From assembly GCF_947654275.1 (NCBI RefSeq), contig NZ_CANTJS010000014.1:1-61039 (forward strand): DNA of 61,039 nucleotides, in the 5' to 3' direction. Both the position numbers and the translations under genes were made by a program. Shown piece after piece: positions 8,137 to 15,969 of the stretch; position 1 is the stretch's first letter, and every line of letters begins with the position of its first letter. This DNA is from an uncultured Oscillibacter sp. GTDB lineage: Bacteria > Bacillota > Clostridia > Oscillospirales > Oscillospiraceae. Under the pieces are notes generated by a model. It was given only the letters and a program-made list of their open reading frames with translations. It was not told where the DNA came from and searched no databases.

Positions 8137-9390
8137 ATGAAGCAAAGCCTGTATCACTATGCCATAGATGGAAAAGAGGCTGTGTCCGGCCTGGAGGACC
8201 TGCCTCTGCCTCCCGGAACGGGGGGGACGCCGGAGCTGTTTCTGGTCCGGCGGGAGCCCGTCTGGAATTTCGCGGCCTGGCGGGTGACGGACTCCCGGCA
8301 GCTGACGGCGGAACAGACCGGCACGGTCTGGCTGGACTCCCGGCGGATGGGGCCCCCGGCGGAGCTTCCCCCGGAGGTCCGGGCTCCTCTGGAGGCGGGG
8401 CGGCTCACGGCGGTGAACCTGGGCCACCCCCGGTGGCGGCGGGCCCTGGAATTCACCGCCTCCAGGCCGGGGAAAAAGCGGGTCCACCTGCTGGCCGTGG
8501 GGGACGTGGGGGGCGTTCTGCTCACTGCGCTGAAGCTGCTGGGGGGCGATGTGATTTCCACTGTCGGCATCTGCGACCTGAATGAAAACACCGTGGCCCG
8601 GTGGGTCACGGAGATGGGACAGATTGCATGGCCCTGGGACTATGACGCCCTGCCGGAGGTGGAGGCGGTGGAACCGGGGCGGCTGTTTGACTGCGACGTG
8701 TTCATATTCGCCGCCGCCAGGGCCGTCCCGCCGGTGGGCAGCGGGGTGAAGGACGTGCGCATGGCCCAGCTGGAGGCCAACAGGCCCCTGGTGGAGTCCT
8801 TCGCCCGGCAGGCCAGGACGGCAGGCTTCCGGGGGCTCTTCATGGTCCTCAGCGACCCGGTGGACCAGCTGTGCCAGGCGGCGTGGTGGGCCTCCAATGT
8901 GGATGCGGAAACGGAGTATCTGGACCTTCAGGGCCTTCTGCCGGAGCAGATACAGGGCTTCGGCCTGGGGGTGATGAACGCCCGGGCGGCCTGGTTCGCC
9001 GGACAGACCCCCCGCTTTGCCTCATTCCTCACCGAGGGCCGGAGCTTCGGCCCCCACGGGGCGGGGCTGGTGATCGCCAACTCCGTGGAGCGCTATGACG
9101 ATGCCCTGTCCCGGGAGCTGACAAGGCTGACCCTGGAGGCCAATCTCCGCGTCCGGGACCTGGGCTTCAAGCCCTATGTGGCCCCCGCCGTGTCCTCCGG
9201 GGCCATGCAGCTGCTGCTGGCCCTCCGGGGGGAGTGGCATTGCTCCTCCGTGTCTCTGGGAGGCGTCTGGTTCGGCTGCAGGAACCGGTTTACCCGGTTC
9301 GGTCTGGACATCGAGACCCTGGAGCTGCCCGACGCCCTGTTTGACCGCCTCCGGGAGACGGAGGCGGCCCTGCATGCTATGGAGGAATGA
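8137..9390 (+). CDS. Lactate/malate dehydrogenase-like Rossmann protein
   Basis: A 417-residue protein. The N-terminal 110 residues are not recognised. A Rossmann motif (LLAVGDVGGVLLTALKLLG) follows, then VGICDLNENTVARW, where lactate and malate dehydrogenases have the acidic cofactor-binding residue. FIFAAARAVPPVGSGVKDVR and LSDPVDQL match the AG.PR..G..R and NPVD segments of that family. GFGLGVMNARAAWF resembles the later G.G..LD.AR segment. Whether the catalytic Arg/His pair is intact is uncertain. The substrate is unknown. It is followed closely by a small membrane protein and a flavodoxin-fold protein, suggesting one operon. Confidence 0.65.
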   Translation: MKQSLYHYAIDGKEAVSGLEDLPLPPGTGGTPELFLVRREPVWNFAAWRVTDSRQLTAEQTGTVWLDSRRMGPPAELPPEVRAPLEAGRLTAVNLGHPRWRRALEFTASRPGKKRVHLLAVGDVGGVLLTALKLLGGDVISTVGICDLNENTVARWVTEMGQIAWPWDYDALPEVEAVEPGRLFDCDVFIFAAARAVPPVGSGVKDVRMAQLEANRPLVESFARQARTAGFRGLFMVLSDPVDQLCQAAWWASNVDAETEYLDLQGLLPEQIQGFGLGVMNARAAWFAGQTPRFASFLTEGRSFGPHGAGLVIANSVERYDDALSRELTRLTLEANLRVRDLGFKPYVAPAVSSGAMQLLLALRGEWHCSSVSLGGVWFGCRNRFTRFGLDIETLELPDALFDRLRETEAALHAMEE

Positions 9391-9396
9391 GGACGG

Positions 9397-9690
9397 ATGA
9401 ATCATCGGAATTGGTCTCAATACCTGCTGCTGGCCCTGGCGGCGCTGTGCGCCCTGCTGACGGGACTTCCGGCGGCGGACGCACCCGTCCGGCTCTATGA
9501 GAACACCACCGTGTTCATCCAGCTCTTTGCCGTGCTGGCGGTGGCGCTCTCCTGGGCGTACCTGGCCCGGTCGCGGCGGCGGTGGTGGAACTATGCCCTG
9601 GCCCTGGGGCTGTATCTGCTGCCGGTGCTGACCCTTTGCAAGGCCCTGAGCGATGCCGTGGCCTGCTATACCTACTATGTCCCCGGCTGA
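9397..9690 (+). CDS. Small membrane protein
   Basis: 97 residues with about three hydrophobic segments (residues 8-24, 38-55, 65-82) separated by charged loops, including a basic SRRRWW turn. It starts 6 nt after the dehydrogenase-like gene and its end is 19 nt before the flavodoxin-fold gene, so co-transcription is likely. I do not recognise the family. Confidence 0.7.
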   Translation: MNHRNWSQYLLLALAALCALLTGLPAADAPVRLYENTTVFIQLFAVLAVALSWAYLARSRRRWWNYALALGLYLLPVLTLCKALSDAVACYTYYVPG

Positions 9691-9709
9691 GGGGCGGAAA
9701 GGAGGCGCT

Positions 9710-10780
9710 ATGGAGCCGGAGCTGACCATCATCCACGCCGGAAGACCGGGCCGCCTGGAGGGCCGGCTGGGGGAGGTGCTGTCCGCCGCTCTGGAGGGGC
9801 GGAAGCTCTCCTATGAGCGGGCGGAGGGGTCCCTTCAAAACCGGCGGATTCTCTTCGCCTTCTCCCTGCCGGAGGGAGGCGTGAACTGCGGCCTGTGCGG
9901 CCTGCTGGCCTGGCTCCGCACCCATCCCGGCTGTCTCCGGGGCAGCGTGGGCGGCATAGTCATCGACGGGGCCGGGGACCTGTACACCAAGGCGGCGGGC
10001 CGGGAACTGGTGCTGGCGGCCAATCTGGCGGGCTGCGCCTTTCCGGGCCGTCCCCTGACGGAGGCCACCGGCAGTCTCCGGAATTTCACGGTCCAGGCGA
10101 AAAACGCCGGCTGCGACCTCATGGGGGCCTACCGTCTGGCGGTCCGGGATCTGGCGGACCGGGTGCTGAACTTCACGCCGCCCCGGCGGACGCGGCCCCG
10201 GCTGCTGGTGCTCCACGCCTCCAGCCGCCGGACCAGCAATACCCTGGACCTGTGGAGCCGGTGCCGGGAGCGGCTGGGGGGGGCCTGCGAGATCCGGGAG
10301 ATCGGATTGCGGAACGGGACGCTGGAGGACTGCGGCGGCTGTCCCTACACCACCTGCCTCCACTACGGCGAGCAGGGGGGCTGCTTCTACGGCGGCGTCA
10401 TGGTCCAGGAGGTCTATCCCGCCATCCGGGAGGCGGACGCCGTGGTGCTCCTCTGTCCCAACTACAACGATGCCCTCTCCGCCAACCTCACCGCCGCCGT
10501 GAACCGGCTGACGGCCCTCTACCGGACCGTCTCTCTGGAGGACAAAGCGGTTTTCGCCATCGTGGTCTCCGGCTACTCCGGCGGGGACATCGTGGCCAGT
10601 CAGGCGGTGTCGGCCCTGTGCCTGAACAAGGGCTTCTGGTTGCCGCCGAAGGCCTGCCTGCTGGAGACCGCCAACGACGCCGGGGCAGCCCTCCGCCTGC
10701 CGGGGGTGGGGGAGCGGCTGGAGCGGTTTTCCCAGGGGATTTTGGACAGTCTTCTGGCTTCTGGCGGAATAGCGGAATAA
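9710..10780 (+). CDS. Flavodoxin-fold NAD(P)H-dependent oxidoreductase-like protein
   Basis: 356 residues from the ATG preceded by GGAAAGGAGG. The C-terminal half (about 160-340) looks like an NADPH-dependent FMN reductase/flavodoxin fold: LLVLHASSRRTSNTLDLW (phosphate-binding loop), then DCGGCPYTTCLHYGEQGGC, a cysteine-rich segment typical of iron-sulfur flavoprotein-like reductases, then ADAVVLLCPNYNDALSANL. The N-terminal half, with CGLCG, looks like a second, more diverged flavodoxin-like domain. It probably transfers electrons, but donor and acceptor are unknown. It is the last gene of the 3.2-10.8 kb run and is followed by hairpins. Confidence 0.7.
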   Translation: MEPELTIIHAGRPGRLEGRLGEVLSAALEGRKLSYERAEGSLQNRRILFAFSLPEGGVNCGLCGLLAWLRTHPGCLRGSVGGIVIDGAGDLYTKAAGRELVLAANLAGCAFPGRPLTEATGSLRNFTVQAKNAGCDLMGAYRLAVRDLADRVLNFTPPRRTRPRLLVLHASSRRTSNTLDLWSRCRERLGGACEIREIGLRNGTLEDCGGCPYTTCLHYGEQGGCFYGGVMVQEVYPAIREADAVVLLCPNYNDALSANLTAAVNRLTALYRTVSLEDKAVFAIVVSGYSGGDIVASQAVSALCLNKGFWLPPKACLLETANDAGAALRLPGVGERLERFSQGILDSLLASGGIAE

Positions 10781-10785
10781 AAGAG

Positions 10786-10843
10786 GAGGCGGCCCGGCAG
10801 GCCGCCTCAGGCTGTCAAAAAAGAATTTTTTGACAGCCTGAGC
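10786..10843 (+). terminator. Two hairpins after the flavodoxin-fold gene
   Basis: GAGGCGGCC paired with GGCCGCCTC is followed by a near-perfect palindrome, CAGGCTGTCAAAAAA with TTTTTTGACAGCCTG. Together they end transcription from the left and could also act on the minus strand. Confidence 0.7.
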
Positions 10844-11019
10844 AAGTTTTCAGAACCCGTGGGAAGTTCTGGAAACTTTTGATTGAAAACGAAAGGAACC
10901 CTTCCCGGGTTCCTCTCGTAACGCTCTTCCTTCCCGTCGAATCAGTTTTGCTCCTTTTCGACAAGCTCAGAGGTAGCCCAGCGGGCCGCCTTTCGTTCGT
11001 TTCTCCGGTTCAAGCCCCA

Positions 11020-11379
11020 TCAGCGGAAATACGGCCAGACCAGCCCATCGGCGCTGCCGCTTTTGGACCAGACCGTGTCCCAGCCGTCCAGGTTCCATGG
11101 GTCCGCCCGGGTGTCCCTGGAAAAACGGAGCACGTTCCCATAGCTCCGGCCCGGGCCTACATAGTATATGGACGCCTCCGTGCCGGAGTAGTCCAGAACC
11201 TTCAGGGAGTCCGACCGCTCCAGCAGGCCGGTGTTCAGATCCAGACCCTCAAACTCGCGGCCGTGAACGGCGGTCAGAAGCTCGCACCTGCACAGACAGA
11301 CACAGTAAAAGCCGGCCAGCAGCAATGCGGCGGTAGCCAGAAATTTCGTTCTCTTTTTCAAAGGGCTCCCCCCTTTCAT
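11020..11379 (-). CDS. Small exported or membrane-anchored protein, unknown
   Basis: 119 residues from an ATG at 11379. A TTG at 11361 follows AAAGGGGGG at good spacing and may be the true start, giving a protein that begins with KKRTKFLATAALLLAGFYC. The N-terminus is a signal peptide or anchor with a possible lipobox-like cysteine. The remainder is a compact extracellular domain rich in Gly, Asp and Trp. No family recognised. It lies downstream of the thioredoxin genes on the same strand but is separated from them by a terminator. Confidence 0.6.
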   Translation of the reverse strand: MKGGSPLKKRTKFLATAALLLAGFYCVCLCRCELLTAVHGREFEGLDLNTGLLERSDSLKVLDYSGTEASIYYVGPGRSYGNVLRFSRDTRADPWNLDGWDTVWSKSGSADGLVWPYFR

Positions 11380-11427
11380 TCGTTGGCCGGAGAAACCCCG
11401 GTTTTCCGGCAGAGCCTGCGGCAGCTC

Positions 11428-11456
11428 AAAAGAGGAGGCGGTCCGCCTCCTCTTTT
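11428..11456. terminator. Bidirectional terminator after trxA
   Basis: A perfect 14-bp inverted repeat (AAAAGAGGAGGCGG, single-base centre, CCGCCTCCTCTTTT) gives A/T runs on both strands. It lies just downstream of trxA on the minus strand. Confidence 0.75.
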
Positions 11457-11470
11457 TGCCCGTCCCGGGC

Positions 11471-11788
11471 TTACAGGGCCCCGTCCAGCACCCCGGCGTA
11501 GACCTCCGCCGGATATGCGCCGGTCTTCCGGTCAAACTCACGGCCGTTTTTCAGAAAGACCACCGTGGGGATGTTCATGATGCCGAAGCGCTGGGCCAGC
11601 TCCGGTTCCTCGTCCACGTTGACCTTGGCGACCAGGGCCTTCCCCTCATAGCGCCCCGCCAGGTCCTCCATCACCGGGCCCAGCATCTGGCAGGGGCCGC
11701 ACCAGACGGCCCAGAAATCCACCATGGCCAGGGGGGCCGCCTCCGCGGCGGCGTCGAATCCTTCGGTTTTCAAATGCTGCAATGCCAT
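11471..11788 (-). CDS. trxA: Thioredoxin
   Basis: 105 residues with the active site WCGPC (about residues 29-33) in FWAVWCGPCQMLGPVM, the cis-proline loop IMNIPTVVFLKNG (about 72-84) and a normal thioredoxin length. It reduces protein disulfides in the cytoplasm using electrons from thioredoxin reductase. The gene lies 70 nt downstream of a thioredoxin-reductase-like gene on the same strand, so the pair can work as one system. Confidence 0.95.
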   Translation of the reverse strand: MALQHLKTEGFDAAAEAAPLAMVDFWAVWCGPCQMLGPVMEDLAGRYEGKALVAKVNVDEEPELAQRFGIMNIPTVVFLKNGREFDRKTGAYPAEVYAGVLDGAL

Positions 11789-11858
11789 TGCAATCGCTCC
11801 TTTTCGTTGTTTTCCGGCGTTTTTTACTTGTTATAAGTTCTGCCGGCACAGCCTGCCG

Positions 11859-12668
11859 TTATACTGGGACAAAGGCCGCCGCCGACTGTCCCGCCACCTG
11901 GCCCTCCCCGATGGCCTTGGAAATCTGCAGGGGTCCGCCGGTGCAGTCCCCGGCGGCAAAGAGGCCGGGGAGATTGGTGCTCATATGCCGGTCCACCGCC
12001 ACAAAGCCCCTGTCCAGGGCCAGACCCGGGAACAGATCCCCGGGGGCCGCGGAGGGCCGCAGGAGGAACACGCCCGCCACTTCCTCCGTCACTCCGCCGC
12101 AGGTCACGGACTCCACCCGGTCCCTGCCGGAAATCACACAGTCCCTGGGATGGTCGAACCAGAGGACCTCACAGCCGATGCCCCGAAGGAATTCCGCCTC
12201 CTTTTGGGCGGAGGCGCTGAACCCCAGCACCGCCACCCGGCGGCCCCGGTAGAGCATTCCGTCGCAGGTGGCACAGTAGCTGACGCCCCGGCCCAGAAGG
12301 GCCTCCTCTCCGGGGAACTTTTTCCCGGCGCCCCGCAGGGCCCCGGAGGCCAGCACCACCGCCCCGGCCCGCTCCATCTCCGGCCCGACGCTGACATACC
12401 ACTCTTCTCCGGAGCGCAGGGCGCTGAGGGCCCGGCCCTCCCGGAACTCCGCTCCGGCCTCTTCCCCGTGGCGGCGGAGAATCCGCAGCAGCTCCGCCCC
12501 GGAGAGCCCGGGGAGCCCCAGACAGTTGTCCACCCGCTCCGCCCGCCAGAGGGGGTTTTCCTCCAGAGGGTTGGAAATCACCAGGACCCGTTTGCCCCGG
12601 GCCCGCACATTCAGCGCCGCCGACAGTCCCGCCGGCCCGCCGCCGACGACCAATACATCATAAGACAT
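11859..12668 (-). CDS. trxB: Thioredoxin reductase-like FAD/NAD(P) oxidoreductase
   Basis: 269 residues, somewhat shorter than the usual 300-310. FAD-binding [20 protein letters not shown] lies near the N-terminus, the redox-active CATC ([13 protein letters not shown]) at about 135, an NAD(P)-binding strand ([17 protein letters not shown]) and the C-terminal FAD motif [21 protein letters not shown]. The NAD(P) motif GFSASAQ departs from the usual G.G.SA, so cofactor preference may differ. Its position directly upstream of trxA supports a role in reducing thioredoxin; ferredoxin- or flavin-dependent variants also occur in Clostridia. Confidence 0.88.
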   Translation of the reverse strand: MSYDVLVVGGGPAGLSAALNVRARGKRVLVISNPLEENPLWRAERVDNCLGLPGLSGAELLRILRRHGEEAGAEFREGRALSALRSGEEWYVSVGPEMERAGAVVLASGALRGAGKKFPGEEALLGRGVSYCATCDGMLYRGRRVAVLGFSASAQKEAEFLRGIGCEVLWFDHPRDCVISGRDRVESVTCGGVTEEVAGVFLLRPSAAPGDLFPGLALDRGFVAVDRHMSTNLPGLFAAGDCTGGPLQISKAIGEGQVAGQSAAAFVPV

Positions 12669-13264
12669 TGGACAGCCTCCCTTCCCGGCTTTTTCAGCTT
12701 ATGCAGTTCTATAGTATACCACCCCGGCGGAATTTTATGGATGTATTTGCAACAGCGGCACTCTTTTTCACCGGACCGGCGGAGGCTTGTCCCCTGGCCC
12801 CGGTCCTCCGGCCCGTCTTCCGGGAATTTGGCGCTTCCGAAAAAGGGACAGCGCTCCCTGTATTTTATCCTCCTGATAAAATGCGTGAGCGGACACGTCC
12901 CCGAGTAAAAAACCGGTTGCTTTTGGGCTGGGACTCTGGTACACTGTTCAAGAAAAGAGCCCGCCGGAAAGGTCCTGCGAAAGGTCCTGCGGGTTCGCGG
13001 AACGCGGATGACCAGACAACCGGATAACCCAGCCGCTGAAAAAGCCGGGGCGGGGACCGGCGCGCCGGTCCCCGCTATCTCAAAAGCGGCGGCACCGGAC
13101 CCGTGGACGGACGCTGCGGGGAGTGCGGGGCTTCCGGCGGGGGCGACCTGGCCGCTTGGTTCATCCTATGCCGGGGCGCTGTCCGGGGTCACCGGGCTTC
13201 CGGGAGCGGCTCCGGGGCCAAACTCCGAACATTCAGTAAAATCAACAGAAAGAGGGCGTCTGTC
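12669..13264 (+). other. Long intergenic region and leader upstream of rpe
   Basis: No credible gene. It contains a dispersed intergenic motif (GATAAAATGCGTGAGCGG, 12875-12892), the rpe promoter at 12917-12945, and a GC-rich leader of about 310 nt with a strong palindrome at about 13052-13077 (GGGGACCGGC with GCCGGTCCCC). No known riboswitch or small-RNA motif was recognised. Confidence 0.5.
12917..12945 (+). promoter_or_regulatory. Probable promoter of rpe
   Basis: TTGCTT (12917-12922), a 17-nt spacer and TACACT (12940-12945). The start codon is 320 nt downstream, implying a long untranslated leader. Confidence 0.6.
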
Positions 13265-13909
13265 ATGATTAAAATTGCGCCATCCATCCTCTCCGCCGAC
13301 TTCGCCAATCTGGAGCGGGATATTCAGAAAATCGCCTCTGCCGATTACGTCCATGTGGACGTGATGGACGGTGTCTTTGTCCCCAACATCTCCATCGGCA
13401 TTCCGGTGGTGAAGTCCATCCGTCCCACCACCTCCCTGCCTCTGGACGTTCACCTGATGATTGTGGAGCCTGTCCGCTATGTGGAGCAGTTCTGCGACGC
13501 CGGGGCGGACCTGGTGACGGTCCATGTGGAAGCGGACACCGAGGAGAACATCCACGCCGCCATTGACAAAATCCACGCCAAAGGAAAACGGGCTGGCATT
13601 GTGCTCAAGCCCGCCACTCCCGCCGGGGCCGCTCTGCCGTTTTTGGAAAAGGTGGAGCTGATTCTGGTAATGACGGTGGAACCGGGCTTTGGCGGCCAGA
13701 AGTTCATGGCGGAGCAGATGGAAAAGGTGACGGAGCTGCGGAAGCTGATCGACGAAAAGAACCCCGGCTGTGAGCTGGAGGTGGACGGCGGCGTGGACCC
13801 GGAGACCTGCAAGACCTGCATCGCCGCCGGGGCCAACGTGCTGGTGGCCGGCAGCGCCGTGTACAAGGCGGAGGACATCCCCGCCCGCATCGCCGCCCTG
13901 CGGGGATAA
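13265..13909 (+). CDS. rpe: Ribulose-phosphate 3-epimerase
   Basis: 214 residues, the standard length. It begins KIAPSILSADFANLERDI and contains HVDVMDGVFVPNISIG (metal-binding His and catalytic Asp), LDVHLMIVEP, MTVEPGFGGQKF and ELEVDGGVDPETC with the second catalytic Asp. This is a TIM-barrel enzyme interconverting ribulose 5-phosphate and xylulose 5-phosphate in the pentose phosphate pathway. The ATG at 13265 is chosen because the conserved N-terminus begins there and AAAGAGGG lies upstream; longer readings run into GC-rich leader. It stands alone, without the usual rsgA neighbour. Confidence 0.96.
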   Translation: MIKIAPSILSADFANLERDIQKIASADYVHVDVMDGVFVPNISIGIPVVKSIRPTTSLPLDVHLMIVEPVRYVEQFCDAGADLVTVHVEADTEENIHAAIDKIHAKGKRAGIVLKPATPAGAALPFLEKVELILVMTVEPGFGGQKFMAEQMEKVTELRKLIDEKNPGCELEVDGGVDPETCKTCIAAGANVLVAGSAVYKAEDIPARIAALRG

Positions 13910-13913
13910 TCCC

Positions 13914-14171
13914 TCAGAGCCGGGCCAGCTCCAGGCCGATGGAGAGGCCGGAGCGAAAGACCGCCTGACTCTCCAGGTGCTTTACCGTGAACTGCCGGGA
14001 GAGCAGACTGTCCAGCTGTTGGCGCTGGTCTTCCGTCAGCAGGGTCCGGAACCCCTGCCAGTCCCGCTCCAGGCCGCAAACGGCCCGCCGGTACTCCGGG
14101 GTCTCCAGACGCTGGAGGACGCAGTGGTCTTCGGAATAGAAATATAGGCAGTCAATGAGATTCTGCATCAT
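13914..14171 (-). CDS. Small helical protein resembling DUF6809
   Basis: 85 residues, mostly helical. It has the pattern of small Oscillospiraceae/Lachnospiraceae proteins assigned to DUF6809: an N-terminal LY motif, PEYR, a middle W..F...L run and a C-terminal SGLSIGLELA segment. I recall this family from memory only. No catalytic residues are apparent. It is divergent from three XRE genes and has a very good promoter overlapped by an inverted repeat, so it is probably repressed by one of them. Its stop codon lies 4 nt from that of rpe, in convergent orientation. Confidence 0.65.
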   Translation of the reverse strand: MMQNLIDCLYFYSEDHCVLQRLETPEYRRAVCGLERDWQGFRTLLTEDQRQQLDSLLSRQFTVKHLESQAVFRSGLSIGLELARL

Positions 14172-14193
14172 ATCAACTCCTCTCGAAATCAGG

Positions 14194-14239
14194 CCGTTTG
14201 GTCTTGTTTCATTATAATCCGGACCAAACGGTCTGTCAA
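14194..14239 (-). promoter_or_regulatory. Promoter with overlapping operator between small gene and XRE cluster
   Basis: On the minus strand, TTGACA (14234-14239), exactly 17 nt and TATAAT (14211-14216). A perfect 10-bp inverted repeat, CCGTTTGGTC (14194-14203) with GACCAAACGG (14222-14231), brackets the -10 box, one half-site lying in the spacer. The region also lies upstream of the divergent XRE genes. Confidence 0.8.
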
Positions 14240-14257
14240 GAGTCTTGAGGTATCAAA

Positions 14258-14479
14258 ATGGAGATTGTTGCAAAAAATTTGCAGGCTTTGCGAAGGGCCC
14301 GGAAACTATCGCGGCTGGCAGTGGCTGAGGCAGTCCAGATTTCAGAACGAAGCTACCAGCGGTATGAGAATGACGAGCGGGAACCGTCGCTTCCTCTTTT
14401 CCTGGCCCTGGCGGATTTTTACGGCGTGACTCTGGACCAGCTGGCGGGCCGGGACCCTTTGCCGGAACAAGAGGGTTGA
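14258..14479 (+). CDS. Small XRE-family regulator, copy 1 of 3
   Basis: 73 residues, essentially a single helix-turn-helix domain (NLQALRRARKLSRLAVAEAV, then ISERSYQRYENDEREPSLPL) and a tail FYGVTLDQLAGRDPLPEQ. TGAGG lies 6 nt upstream of the ATG. The recognition-helix region SERSYQRYE differs from the other two copies, so the three may bind different sites. There is no effector domain. The divergent promoter with its 10-bp inverted repeat is the obvious target; which paralogue uses it cannot be told from sequence. Confidence 0.88.
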   Translation: MEIVAKNLQALRRARKLSRLAVAEAVQISERSYQRYENDEREPSLPLFLALADFYGVTLDQLAGRDPLPEQEG

Positions 14480-14482
14480 CTT

Positions 14483-14704
14483 GTGAGCGCTTTTTCTGAG
14501 AACTTAAAAATCTGCCGGAAGCGCCTTCACGAAAGTCAGGAAGTCGTGGCAGTTCATTGCAGCATATCTTCCATGTCCTACCGCCGCTATGAAAGCGGAG
14601 AACGGGAACCGAATGTAAGCAAGTTTTGTGAGCTTGCCGATTACTTCGGCGTGACTCTGGACCAGCTGGCAGGGCGGGAGCCTTTGCCGGAACAAATGGA
14701 TTAG
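14483..14704 (+). CDS. Small XRE-family regulator, copy 2 of 3
   Basis: 73 residues from a GTG start 3 nt after the previous stop, so translation is probably coupled. It has the same plan as copy 1: helix-turn-helix with SSMSYRRYESGEREPN, and the tail YFGVTLDQLAGREPLPEQ. The first half has diverged more than the tail, and AVHCSISS replaces the usual VA..L.IS pattern, so DNA binding may be altered. Confidence 0.85.
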   Translation: MSAFSENLKICRKRLHESQEVVAVHCSISSMSYRRYESGEREPNVSKFCELADYFGVTLDQLAGREPLPEQMD

Positions 14705-14731
14705 TGGCCTGTTAAGTCCTTGGAGGACGTT

Positions 14732-14950
14732 ATGGAAGCTCTAGCCCAAAATTTATTTGCCCTTCGAAAAAAGAAAAACGTATCGCGTGAGACGGTGGCA
14801 AGAGCCTTGGAGATTTCTGCTATGACCTATCAGCGCTATGAAAAGAATCTGCGAGACCCTACGCTTCCTGTTTTGATTTCTTTAGCTGATTATTTTGGCG
14901 TCACCCTGGACCAGCTGGCGGGCCGGGAGCCTTTGCCGGAAGAACCATGA
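14732..14950 (+). CDS. Small XRE-family regulator, copy 3 of 3
   Basis: 72 residues from the ATG at 14732, chosen because TTGGAGGACGTT gives a well-placed ribosome site; a TTG at 14720 would add four residues. The helix-turn-helix (NLFALRKKKNVSRETVARAL, ISAMTYQRYEKNLRDP) is the most canonical of the three. It ends with the shared tail FGVTLDQLAGREPLPEE. It follows copy 2 by 27 nt. Confidence 0.87.
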   Translation: MEALAQNLFALRKKKNVSRETVARALEISAMTYQRYEKNLRDPTLPVLISLADYFGVTLDQLAGREPLPEEP

Positions 14951-15036
14951 GAGGGCGATAGACGCAGAACCCTCCGACGGCTTTCCCCGCCGCAAACACT
15001 CCGTTGATTTGCGCCGGGGTGGAGCCTTGCCATAAA

Positions 15037-15115
15037 AATTCCCCGTTATCGGGGGGATTCAGGGGGGTGTCCCCCCTGACGGGGATTCCAAAGGGGCTGG
15101 CCCCTTTGGGCCCCC
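15037..15115. repeat. Cluster of GC hairpins upstream of recR
   Basis: Nested short inverted repeats occupy the gap: CCCCGT with ACGGGG, GGGGGG with CCCCCC, and AAAGGGGC with GCCCCTTT. They lie about 100 nt before recR and may act as a terminator for the XRE cluster. Confidence 0.5.
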
Positions 15116-15213
15116 GCGGCAGCGGCCCTCCCGCAGCAGCGGCCCCCGTCAGGGCGCAAAAGAGCAAAAAGCAAAAAATCCTCCTCCGGAGAAGGAGAGA
15201 ACAGGAGTCCCCT

Positions 15214-15813
15214 ATGGAATATTTTCCCGCTCCGCTGGAAAAGCTGGTGGAGCAGTTTGCAAAGCTGCCGGGCATCGGCGGCAAATCCGCCCAGCGGCTG
15301 GCCTTTTACGTGCTGGGCCTGCCGGAGCAGGAGGCCCAGGCGTTTGCCGACGCCATTGTGGACGCCAAGCGGAGCATTACCTGCTGCCCCCAGTGCCAGA
15401 ACTTCACCAGCGGCGGACTCTGTCCCATCTGCGCCTCCGCCAGGCGGGACGGGGGGACCATCTGCGTGGTGGCGGACCCCAGGGACGTTGCGGCCATTGA
15501 GCGGAGCCGGGAGTACAACGGACTCTACCACGTGCTCCACGGGGTCATCTCCCCCATGAACCACATCGGCCCCGATGACCTGTCCATCAAGCCTCTGCTG
15601 GAGCGGGTTGCCCAGGGGGGCGTGGAGGAGGTCATCATGGCCACCAACCCGGACACCGAGGGAGAGGCCACCGCCATGTATATCGCCCGGCTGCTGAAGC
15701 CCTTCGAGGTCCGCACCACCCGCCTGGCCTACGGCATCCCCGTGGGTGGGCACCTGGAGTTTGCCGACGACGCCACCCTCGTGCGGGCCATGGAGGGCCG
15801 GCGGGACATCTGA
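15214..15813 (+). CDS. recR: Recombination mediator RecR
   Basis: 199 residues, normal length. It has an N-terminal helix-hairpin-helix (KLPGIGGKSAQRLAFYVL), the four-cysteine zinc finger CPQC...CPIC (about 58-73), a Toprim domain with CVVADPRDV and VIMATNPDTEGEATAMYIA, and the C-terminal Walker-like GIPVGGHLEFADDATL. With RecF/RecO it loads RecA at gaps. The ATG at 15214 fits the conserved N-terminus and AGGAGT upstream. The usual dnaX and ybaB neighbours are absent; this copy follows the XRE genes. Confidence 0.97.
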   Translation: MEYFPAPLEKLVEQFAKLPGIGGKSAQRLAFYVLGLPEQEAQAFADAIVDAKRSITCCPQCQNFTSGGLCPICASARRDGGTICVVADPRDVAAIERSREYNGLYHVLHGVISPMNHIGPDDLSIKPLLERVAQGGVEEVIMATNPDTEGEATAMYIARLLKPFEVRTTRLAYGIPVGGHLEFADDATLVRAMEGRRDI

Positions 15814-15835
15814 GGCCCATAGACGAGATGACGCG

Positions 15836-15867
15836 AAAAAGTGCCTGCTGTCCCGGACGGCAGGCAC
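15836..15867 (-). terminator. Terminator of the MATE gene
   Basis: Stem GTGCCTGC (15841-15848) with GCAGGCAC (15860-15867). On the minus strand it is followed by TTTTT, matching the end of the MATE unit. Confidence 0.75.
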
Positions 15868-15969
15868 TGTCTGTTTCCGCTGGGGCCGTTCTTGCAATCC
15901 CGGCGGTTTCAGGATACAATAGCGGCATGACGGCCCCCTCCATCTCCGCCCAGGGCGTTGCCGAGGCCG

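Noticed and set aside
13103..13264. N-terminal extension of rpe in the same frame
   Set aside because: The translation is low-complexity and the family begins at KIAPSILSADF; the ATG at 13265 has a ribosome site.
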